Of a stretch of DNA of 64,000 nt, positions 55,594-62,259 are shown piece after piece. The translations under genes and the position numbers were made by a program. This stretch comes from Streptomyces sp. NBC_01214 (GTDB taxonomy: Bacteria; Actinomycetota; Actinomycetes; Streptomycetales; Streptomycetaceae): positions 496,001 to 560,000 of the forward strand of contig NZ_JAPEOS010000003.1 in the NCBI RefSeq assembly GCF_026340975.1, written 5' to 3'. The notes under the pieces are model-generated. The model made no database searches and was not told where the DNA came from. It saw only the letters and a program-made list of their open reading frames with translations. Position 1 is the first letter of the stretch, and each line of letters begins with the position of its first letter.

Positions 55594-57122
55594 CTCTGCA
55601 GAGCGCACCCGCATCCCCGCAGCCGGCCAGAGCTAGAACGGACTCCGGCGCGCCCGACGCCCCACGGCGGCGGCTTCGGTTCCCGTCCGCCTTCACCGTC
55701 CTGTTCGTCGTCACCGTCGCAGTCTGGGCCCTGACGTTCGTCATCCCCGCCGGCCGCTACGACATCAAGGACGGCAGCCCCGTCCCGGGCACCTACCACT
55801 CCGTAGAACTGACCACCGGATTCTGGGAGCGGCTCAAAGACCTGTTCCTCGCCCCGGTCAACGGTCTGTACGGCGTCACCGATGCCGGGACCGGCCTCAC
55901 CGCACCCGGCGGGACCGGCTCCTTCGCGGGCGCGGCGGGCGTGTTCCTCTTCATACTGGCCGTGGGCGCGTTCATCACCGTCACGATGCGCACCGGGGCA
56001 CTCACGACGGGAGTGGCGCGCCTCGCGCAGCGTCTGCACCACCGCAGGACCCTGCTGCTGGTGGTCCTGCTGACGGTGTTCTCCCTCGGCGGGACCACGT
56101 ACGGAATGGCCGAGGAAACCCTCGGCTTCTACGGGCTGATGATCCCCCTGATGCTGAGCCTGGGCTACGACCGCATGGTCGCCGCGACGGTCGTCATGGT
56201 GGGAGCCGGGGTCGGCACCCTCGCCTCGACCGTCAACCCCTTTGCCACCGGGGTGGCTTCCGACAGCGCCGGCATCGGCACGGGAGACGGCATCGTCCTG
56301 CGACTGGTGATGTGGGCCTGCCTGACGGCCCTGGCAGCCGCTTACGTCGTGCGCTATGCCCGCCGCGTCACCGAGGACCCCTCCCGGTCGCTGACACCCC
56401 TCACCGAGGACGACCTCCGCATCAAGGCCGAGGGTGGCGAAGCGGCGAAGCTCACGAGTCGCCAGCGCACGGTCCTGTACCTCTTCGCGGCCACGTTCCT
56501 CTTCATGATCTTCGCCGTCGTCCCCTGGTCCGATCTGCACGTCACCTTCCTGCCCACCCTCGGCTGGTACTTCCCCGAACTCGCCGCCCTGTTCATCGTC
56601 GCGGCGGTCGCCGTGGGGCTGGTCGGCGGCCTGGGCGAGAAGGGAACGGTGAACGCCGTCACCGCCGGCGCAGGGGACTTCATCGGAGCGGCGTTGATCG
56701 TCATGCTGGCCCGGGGAGTCACGGTGATCATGAACAACGCCAGTGTCACCGACACCATCCTCGACGTCCTACAGAGTGCGGTGGCCGATACGTCCTCCGG
56801 TGTGTTCGCCGTACTGATGTTCCTGGTGAATCTCCCGCTGGCCTTCTTCGTCCCCTCCTCGTCCGGCCACGCGGCGCTCGCCATGCCCATCCTCGCCCCC
56901 CTGGCCGACTTCGCCGGAGTGAGCCGGGCCCTGGTGGTGACCGCGTACCAGTCGGCTTCCGGATGGGTGAACCTCGTTACGCCCACCTCGGCCGTCGTCA
57001 TGGGAGGTCTCGCCCTTGCCAAGATCCGCTACGACCGGTACCTGCGCTTCATGGCACCACTGATGGGTGCTCTGCTGGTGGCCGTCGCCGGATTCCTCGC
57101 ACTCGGTGCGGCAGTGCGCTGA
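55590..57122 (+). CDS. YfcC/ArcD-family carrier (probable arginine/ornithine exchanger)
   Basis: 510 residues, about 12 hydrophobic segments. FPSAFTVLFVVTVAVWALTFVIPAGRYD (near residues 31-58), the GGTTYGMAEETLGFYGLMIPL region, and NNASVTDTIL...PSSSGHAALAMPILAPLADFAGVSR are typical of the DcuC/YfcC-type (C4-dicarboxylate uptake-C-like) arginine/ornithine antiporter family often found in arc operons, not the APC-type ArcD. It would exchange external arginine for ornithine. Translationally coupled to arcC. A perfect 16-bp hairpin ends the operon. Confidence 0.93.
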   Translation: MTLQSAPASPQPARARTDSGAPDAPRRRLRFPSAFTVLFVVTVAVWALTFVIPAGRYDIKDGSPVPGTYHSVELTTGFWERLKDLFLAPVNGLYGVTDAGTGLTAPGGTGSFAGAAGVFLFILAVGAFITVTMRTGALTTGVARLAQRLHHRRTLLLVVLLTVFSLGGTTYGMAEETLGFYGLMIPLMLSLGYDRMVAATVVMVGAGVGTLASTVNPFATGVASDSAGIGTGDGIVLRLVMWACLTALAAAYVVRYARRVTEDPSRSLTPLTEDDLRIKAEGGEAAKLTSRQRTVLYLFAATFLFMIFAVVPWSDLHVTFLPTLGWYFPELAALFIVAAVAVGLVGGLGEKGTVNAVTAGAGDFIGAALIVMLARGVTVIMNNASVTDTILDVLQSAVADTSSGVFAVLMFLVNLPLAFFVPSSSGHAALAMPILAPLADFAGVSRALVVTAYQSASGWVNLVTPTSAVVMGGLALAKIRYDRYLRFMAPLMGALLVAVAGFLALGAAVR

Positions 57123-57141
57123 ATCGCTGCGGGGCAGGCAA

Positions 57142-57177
57142 GTGGCCGGCTGGTCGGGACACCGACCAGCCGGCCAC
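57142..57177. terminator. Terminator of the arc operon
   Basis: Perfect 16-bp stem (57142-57157 starting GTGGCCGGCTGG, with 57162-57177) and GACA loop, 20 bp past the stop. The lack of a T-run is normal for the genus. Confidence 0.85.
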
Positions 57178-57708
57178 CGTCGTGTGCCCAGCACGAGGCG
57201 GACCTGTGGGCTCCGCCGGACGGCGCCAACAGGGCCCAGGGCGCTCCTCTGAGCCGCGACCGTGAGCTCCGGCGGGGCATGGTGTCCGTGGCCGCTCAAG
57301 GACGTGGGGACTCATGCCCGGACTGCCGGCCATCGGAGCAACTGCACGGGCGTGATTCCCGTCCTCGCTGTGGACTGGCAGTGCGACAGCGCCGACGGGC
57401 CACTGGTGGGGCGCTCGCCCCACCGGATGGCCGTCTCGCTACGGCTGCTGATGCGGATGCGCTCGCGGCGTCGGGCGGCTCCCCATCGGGGGTGGTAGGC
57501 CTGAGAGTTGCGCCGGCGCAGGCGGGCGGGCAAGGCCTGCACGGACGCTTTGGTTGAGGTGGTGGGGACGGGCGGGGGACTGGCGCAACGGTCCTTCCCG
57601 GCCGGCCTGTGGACCCGGATCGACCGCCCCATCGCGCCCCTCGCCGCGGCGGCTTCCGTCTTTTCCACCCGGTACGACAAGCAACGCACCGACCACTGCG
57701 GTCGCAGC
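57178..57708. other. Gap with no recognised gene
   Basis: About 530 bp between the arc terminator and a second hairpin. Open frames occur on both strands, but none has a start with ribosome site, family resemblance or consistent codon bias. It may be decayed coding DNA, as elsewhere in the island. Confidence 0.5.
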
Positions 57709-57756
57709 ACACCAGGAGCCCTCGTCGCGCAGCTACGCGACGAGGGCTCCTGGTGT
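57709..57756. terminator. 21-bp perfect hairpin facing the second usp gene
   Basis: A 21-bp stem (57709-57729, starting ACACCAGGAGCC, with 57736-57756) and CAGCTA loop, 70 bp past the stop of the minus-strand stress protein gene. It is likely its terminator, working for both directions. Confidence 0.75.
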
Positions 57757-57825
57757 CAAGGGGCGATGGCGTCCGTCGGGGGACCGCAGCCGGGGCGTAT
57801 CCGTCCTCGGTGAGGCCCGCGACGA

Positions 57826-58758
57826 TCAGAGATGAGGGACGACTGCCACGGGCGTCGTGGCGTGGTGCAGCACTGCGTGGGTGACCGGGCCGATGTGTGC
57901 TCCGACCGCCGCCCGGCGTATGCGCCGTCCGACGATCAGCAGCGAGGCTTCCTTCGACGCTTCCACAAGGTGGCCCGCGGGCCGTCCCACCAGGCACTGC
58001 TCCTTGACCTCGACCTGGGGGAACTTGCCGCGCCACGACCGCAGTACGTCGGTGAGTGCGCTTGCCTCGCGCAGTCCCAGCGCGACGCCGTGGCCGGGGT
58101 CGGCCGCCGCAGGGTCGTACCCTTCGACCACCGGTACGCTCCAGCCGTGCACGACCCGCAGGGTGGCCGCTCGGGCAGCGGCGGCTTCGAAGGCGTATGC
58201 GAGCAGCTCGTCGCACGGCCTGGAGAGGTCGAGGCCGAGCACCACGTCGAGGCACTGCCCCGTGCGGTCCCCGTGGTCGTTCGTCCCGGGGAGCGGTTCA
58301 CACTCGGCCCGTTCCCCGGCCCGTACGGCGACGACCGGGCGCTCGGCGTGCGCGATGACGGGCAGGGACACCGATCCGGTCAGGAAGCCGGCCAGGCCAC
58401 CCAGCCCTCGTGAACCCACGACCAGGACTTCCGCCTTCTCTGCGGCGGACAGCAACACCTCCGCGGGGCGGCCGTGCACCTGTTCGACGGTGATGTCCAG
58501 GCCGGGGTGCGCCGCCCGCAGCCGGTCGGACGCGTCGTGGGTGACCTGCTCGGCGTAGTGCTGTGTGGCGGTCGCCCCCTCACAGGGCGTGGTGTCCAGG
58601 CCGGTGAACGGGGCGTGGGCGAAGGCCCGTGACCAGTCCTGCCAGACGTGCAGGAGGTGCAGGGGCAGACGGCGCAGCTGTGCCTCGTGGGCGGCCCAGT
58701 CCGCGGCGGCCAGCGACTCGGCCGAGCCGTCCACAGCGGCGATGACGGTACGTGACAT
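57826..58758 (-). CDS. Universal stress protein, tandem two-domain (second copy)
   Basis: 310 residues with two UspA domains. Domain 1: IAAVDGSAESLAAADWAAHEAQ and VVGSRGLGGLAGFLTGSVSLPVIAHAERPVV; domain 2: LDVVLGLDLSRPCDELLAYAF and IVGRRIRRAAVGAHIGPVTHAVLHHATTPVAVVPHL. Both keep the glycine ATP motif. It is homologous to, but well diverged from, the copy at 46891. GGAGGA precedes the ATG, and the promoter region (58806-58820) has a motif copy. It is probably part of the dormancy regulon. Confidence 0.94.
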   Translation of the reverse strand: MSRTVIAAVDGSAESLAAADWAAHEAQLRRLPLHLLHVWQDWSRAFAHAPFTGLDTTPCEGATATQHYAEQVTHDASDRLRAAHPGLDITVEQVHGRPAEVLLSAAEKAEVLVVGSRGLGGLAGFLTGSVSLPVIAHAERPVVAVRAGERAECEPLPGTNDHGDRTGQCLDVVLGLDLSRPCDELLAYAFEAAAARAATLRVVHGWSVPVVEGYDPAAADPGHGVALGLREASALTDVLRSWRGKFPQVEVKEQCLVGRPAGHLVEASKEASLLIVGRRIRRAAVGAHIGPVTHAVLHHATTPVAVVPHL

Positions 58759-58805
58759 GATTCCTCCGGGTGAGGGGTCTTCGGGTGGTTTGCGGCACTG
58801 GTCCG

Positions 58806-58820
58806 GGGACCGGCGGCCGG
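58806..58820. promoter_or_regulatory. Island palindrome-like copy 4 (upstream of second usp)
   Basis: GGGACCGGCGGCCGG lies 48 bp before the usp start; it matches the N3 form at 13 of 15 positions. The weakest of the set. Confidence 0.5.
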
Positions 58821-58844
58821 GCGCGCGGCGTCGCCTGGAACGTG

Positions 58845-59642
58845 TTACCGGGACGGAGTGATCAGCCCGTAGTGGCCGTCGTAGCGGTGGTAGAGGACGC
58901 AGCCCCGGCCGGTGGCCGTGTCGTTGAAGAAGACGAAGGGCAGCCCGGTGAGGTGCAACCGTGAAACGGCCTCGGTCACACTGCTCGTCGGCACGGGAAC
59001 CGTGCTCACGCCGAGCAGACCGTCAACCTCCCGTTCCTGACTCAGAGGTCCCAGCGAAGCCATGCGATGCCGCCCGGTACGGACGTCGCGGTAGACGACG
59101 CTGTCGCGCCCGGAGGCCAGGTCCGTGAAAAGCCAGAAGTCGTGGTCCATGGCTTCCAGGTCGATCACGGCGTCCTCAGGCGTCTGATGGACCAGGCTGA
59201 AGGACTTGTGCCGCACGATCCGGCGCTCTTCGGCCGGAACGTGATGCCGGTGCGGACGGTGGTCGTGCCCTGCGCCGTCCCGCGATGTCCGGCTGTGCGC
59301 GCCGTTGCGGTGGGGGCCGCCCGCCGCATACCGCCGTGGCCGGGTGAGCCGGGCAGCCAGGCGCTCCTGCAGGAGGTCGACCGCTTCGAACATGCTGTTC
59401 GCGGCCACGTGGGCGCGTACTATCCGGCCGTTGACGTCCACCACGGCCTGAGCCGTGGCCGGACGGTTTGCCGAAGTGTTGACGGATTGCGTGAGCTTCA
59501 CCCGCACGGTCAGCACGGGTCCGCGCACGTCGCCGATCACCGCGAGCATCTTTCCCTGGGCGTACACGTCCGCGCCATCGGGCACCTGCCCTCGGTTGCG
59601 GACCTGAACGTCGACTGTCCGGCTGGTCTTGAGACCGCTCAT
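58845..59642 (-). CDS. Long ribosome hibernation factor with doubled C-terminal domain (RafH-like)
   Basis: 265 residues from ATG 59642 with GAGGAGG upstream. Residues about 10-105 form an S30AE/HPF-like domain (VDVQVRNRGQVPDGADVYAQGKM, VLTVRVKLTQ). A His/Arg-rich linker (about 110-150) follows. Two copies of the ribosome-dimerisation domain come next: HKSFSLVHQTPEDAVIDLEAMDHDFWLFTDLASGRDSVVYR (about 157-197) and TVPVPTSSVTEAVSRLHLTGLPFVFFNDTATGRGCVLYHRYDGHYG (about 213-258), both cited as regions. Two C-terminal copies are the pattern of the mycobacterial hypoxia factor RafH/RafS rather than housekeeping HPF. It stalls or protects 70S ribosomes in dormancy. Confidence 0.85.
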   Translation of the reverse strand: MSGLKTSRTVDVQVRNRGQVPDGADVYAQGKMLAVIGDVRGPVLTVRVKLTQSVNTSANRPATAQAVVDVNGRIVRAHVAANSMFEAVDLLQERLAARLTRPRRYAAGGPHRNGAHSRTSRDGAGHDHRPHRHHVPAEERRIVRHKSFSLVHQTPEDAVIDLEAMDHDFWLFTDLASGRDSVVYRDVRTGRHRMASLGPLSQEREVDGLLGVSTVPVPTSSVTEAVSRLHLTGLPFVFFNDTATGRGCVLYHRYDGHYGLITPSR

Positions 59643-59772
59643 GAGAACTCCTCCTCGATCCCTTCCAGCCTGTCTGCCGGCAGCCGCTCCCGGGCAGAGC
59701 CGTCCGGACCCCGCCACGGCGCCACTGGTACCGACACCACCCGAGAACCAGGGACTTGCGGTCGGCCCGGCA

Positions 59773-59786
59773 AGGCCGTTCGGCCT
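59773..59786. promoter_or_regulatory. Island palindrome-like copy 5 (upstream of hibernation factor)
   Basis: AGGCCGTTCGGCCT is palindromic except its centre, and lies 131 bp before the hibernation factor start. The first G/A position differs from the main form. The rest of the 305-bp gap 59643-59947 shows no gene. Confidence 0.5.
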
Positions 59787-59947
59787 ACAGACCCAGAGAC
59801 GGGTAAGCCGACGAGCCCCGGCCCGAGATCGCGTGACGTGCCGGACCGACAGCACGGCTCGGGTCGGCGGCTCCAGGTCGCCGCGACCGGCCGCGGTGAC
59901 CGCGGCCGCTCAACCGACGGAAGAGCCCGTGGTGTCCCGCCCTGTTG

Positions 59948-60640
59948 TCAGTGATCGCTCTCGCGGCCGGTTGTCAGCCGGTTCACCACACCCACCACAC
60001 CGTCCACGCGCCACGTGACCCTGATCAACGCCGCTGTATCGAGGGCAGGTTCGGATGATCCCACCATGGTGACCATCCCGTCGCGAACGTCGATGCGGAG
60101 CCCGTCGATGCGATGGGCGGCCGGCGCCCGTCCGGAGACAGCATCGGCGACGTCCGCGAGGATCTCCTCGTCCGTCCTCAGGAAGACGCGCAGCAGATCA
60201 CGTCGCGTGGTGATGCCGATCAGACGGTCCTCCTCGTCCACCACCGGCAACCGGTCGACGTGGCGACGTTCCATGATGCGCGCGGCGTCGGCGACGCGCT
60301 GTTCGGGATGCACGGTTACAGCCGGGCTGGTCATCAGCTCGCTTGCCGCCAGGGCGAGTCCCGCGACGGAGTGGGCGTCGGCCGGTCGCCGTGGTGTGTG
60401 TGCCATCCGATGCCGCCCGGAGTCGTGCCGGCCGAGACAGCCCTGTTGCCTGGCAAGGTCTTTCCGTGAGACGACGCCCATGACCTTGTCGTCGTCATCC
60501 ACCACCGGCAGCCCGCCGATCCGATGGGCGATGAGCATGCGAGCCAGTTCTTCGAAGGAGGTGTCCGGGCGGGCCTGGACCACCTCGCTGGTCATGACTT
60601 GGCCCACCGTCCGTTCTTCGGCCACGGTGCTCATCTCCAC
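59948..60640 (-). CDS. CBS-pair and BON domain protein
   Basis: 230 residues. CBS1 at about 12-70 (VGQVMTSEVVQARPDTSFEELARMLIAHRIGGLPVVDDDDKVMGVV), CBS2 at about 100-155 (LMTSPAVTVHPEQRVADAARIMERRHVDRLPVVDEEDRLIGI), and a BON domain at about 170-225 (VSGRAPAAHRIDGLRIDVRDGMVTMVG ... VDGVVGVVNRL), cited as regions. CBS pairs bind adenine nucleotides or act as energy sensors; similar DosR-regulated Hrp1 of mycobacteria has only CBS. The start is GTG 60640 or ATG 60634; the ribosome site is weak. Divergent from GAPDH. Confidence 0.92.
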   Translation of the reverse strand: MEMSTVAEERTVGQVMTSEVVQARPDTSFEELARMLIAHRIGGLPVVDDDDKVMGVVSRKDLARQQGCLGRHDSGRHRMAHTPRRPADAHSVAGLALAASELMTSPAVTVHPEQRVADAARIMERRHVDRLPVVDEEDRLIGITTRRDLLRVFLRTDEEILADVADAVSGRAPAAHRIDGLRIDVRDGMVTMVGSSEPALDTAALIRVTWRVDGVVGVVNRLTTGRESDH

Positions 60641-60821
60641 TCGTCTCGCAGGTTTCCGGATACCGCCGATGGCGCCCCGACCTCTGACTGCCCGCCGACC
60701 GCTGTGCTCAGCGCGCCGGGGGCCGGGAAGCCCCGGGTTCGTCTGCTCCTCATGCTTGCCGTTGCTTCCAGAGTGGGGCGGAGGACGGCCGGGGGACAGA
60801 ACCGGTCAGGACCCGCACGCC

Positions 60822-60886
60822 GGGCCGTTCGGCCCGTGACAGGCCGGGCCGGGCGGGGCCCGCCGGGGAGAGGGCCCAACGGCCCT
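60822..60886. promoter_or_regulatory. Two island palindromes (CBS-BON / GAPDH divergent region)
   Basis: GGGCCGTTCGGCCC (60822-60835) and AGGGCCCAACGGCCCT (60871-60886), 144 and 93 bp before the GAPDH start and about 180-230 bp before the CBS-BON start. They lie in a 338-bp gene-free stretch. Confidence 0.7.
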
Positions 60887-60978
60887 GGCGTGCACCCCGT
60901 TCGACCCCTGCCCGCGGCGCGACACGCCCCCCAGGCTGGCACCACTCGCATCGGCACCCAAGGGAAGGGGCGGCGGAA

Positions 60979-62007
60979 ATGACCGTACGCATCGGAATCA
61001 ACGGCTTCGGACGCATCGGCCGGAACTACCTGCGCTGCGTCATGGAACGCGCGGAGACGAGCAACGGCACCCCCATCGAGGTGGTGGCCGTCAACGACCT
61101 CACCTCTCCAGCTGCGCTGGCCCATCTGCTCACCTACGACTCCACCTACGGCCGACTCCACCGCACCGTTGATCACGACGGCGAATCCATCACGGTGGAC
61201 GGTCACCGCATCGCGGTCACGTCCCGGCGCGACCCCGCCGACCTCCGGTGGGACGCGCTCGGCGTGGACGTCGTCATCGAGGCCACCGGCCGCTTCCGCA
61301 CCAGGGAGGAAGCCGGCCGGCACCTGACGGCAGGAGCACGCAAGGTGCTGCTGTCCGTCCCCGGCAAGAGCGTCGACGCCACCATCGTCATGGGCGTCAA
61401 CGAGTCCGCGTACGACCCGCGCGTCGACCACGTGATCTCCAACGCGTCCTGCACCACCAACTGCGTGGCCCCCATGATGAAGGTCCTCAGTGAGCGCTTC
61501 GGCATCGTCAAGGGACTGATGACCACCATCCACGGCTACACCAACGACCAGGTCGTGCTCGACGGCCCGCACAAGGACCTGCGCCGCGGCCGTACGGCCG
61601 CAGTGAACATCATCCCGACCAGCACCGGCGCCGCCCGCGCCGTCGGCCTGGTGCTCCCCGAACTCGCGGGCACCCTGGATGGCATCGCCGTGCGCGTGCC
61701 GGTCGAGGACGGCTCGCTGACCGACCTCAGCCTGGTGCTGGCACGGCAGGTGTCCGCACAGGACGTCAACGACGCTTTCCGGGAAGCCGCCGAGGGACCG
61801 CTGAAGGGCGTCCTGAGGGTGAGCGATGCCCCGATCGTCTCGCGCGACATCGTCGGCGACCCCGCCTCGTGCATCGTGGACGCCCCGCTGACTCAGGCCA
61901 ACGGCAACCTGGTCAAGGTCTTCAGCTGGTACGACAACGAGTGGGGCTACACCAACCGTCTCGTCGACCTGACCCAGTACGTCGCCACGCTGCTCGACGC
62001 CCGGTGA
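60979..62007 (+). CDS. gap: Glyceraldehyde-3-phosphate dehydrogenase, type I
   Basis: 342 residues. RIGINGFGRIGRNYLR is the NAD-binding start, SNASCTTNC with nucleophile Cys158 and the HGYTNDQ histidine (about residue 185), and SWYDNEWGYTNR near the C-terminus complete the active site. It oxidises glyceraldehyde-3-P to 1,3-bisphosphoglycerate with NAD in glycolysis. Being inside the low-oxygen island, it is probably an extra copy for fermentative conditions beside a housekeeping gap. Its promoter region has two motif copies. Confidence 0.97.
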   Translation: MTVRIGINGFGRIGRNYLRCVMERAETSNGTPIEVVAVNDLTSPAALAHLLTYDSTYGRLHRTVDHDGESITVDGHRIAVTSRRDPADLRWDALGVDVVIEATGRFRTREEAGRHLTAGARKVLLSVPGKSVDATIVMGVNESAYDPRVDHVISNASCTTNCVAPMMKVLSERFGIVKGLMTTIHGYTNDQVVLDGPHKDLRRGRTAAVNIIPTSTGAARAVGLVLPELAGTLDGIAVRVPVEDGSLTDLSLVLARQVSAQDVNDAFREAAEGPLKGVLRVSDAPIVSRDIVGDPASCIVDAPLTQANGNLVKVFSWYDNEWGYTNRLVDLTQYVATLLDAR

Positions 62008-62127
62008 GCCGGCGGCAGCCCGGGCAGCGGACGCCGTAGAGGCACGGAAGGCCAGGTGGTGGTGGCGCAAGCCGCTGTGCTGCCACTGCTGCAGCCACAT
62101 CAGCCGGAGACCATCGGGCCCCGTCGA

Positions 62128-62143
62128 GGGACCTTCGGGACCT
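62128..62143. promoter_or_regulatory. Island palindrome-like copy (upstream of adhE)
   Basis: GGGACCTTCGGGACCT lies 117 bp before the adhE start. The left half matches copy 2 exactly; the right half has GGGACC in place of GGCCC, so it reads more as a direct repeat. Confidence 0.5.
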
Positions 62144-62259
62144 CAGCCGAGGACGCGTCCCGGGCAAGGCTGTAGGTGACAGGACGGAACGGAACGGGTG
62201 GCCACCCCGGTGGCCGGCCATGTGTGGCCACAGTGCCACCCACACCCAGGGAGCTTTCC

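Noticed and set aside
57296..58255. Minus-strand open frame of 319 codons at the second usp gene
   Set aside because: Arg/Gly/Pro-rich shadow frame, covers the real usp gene and the gene-free gap.
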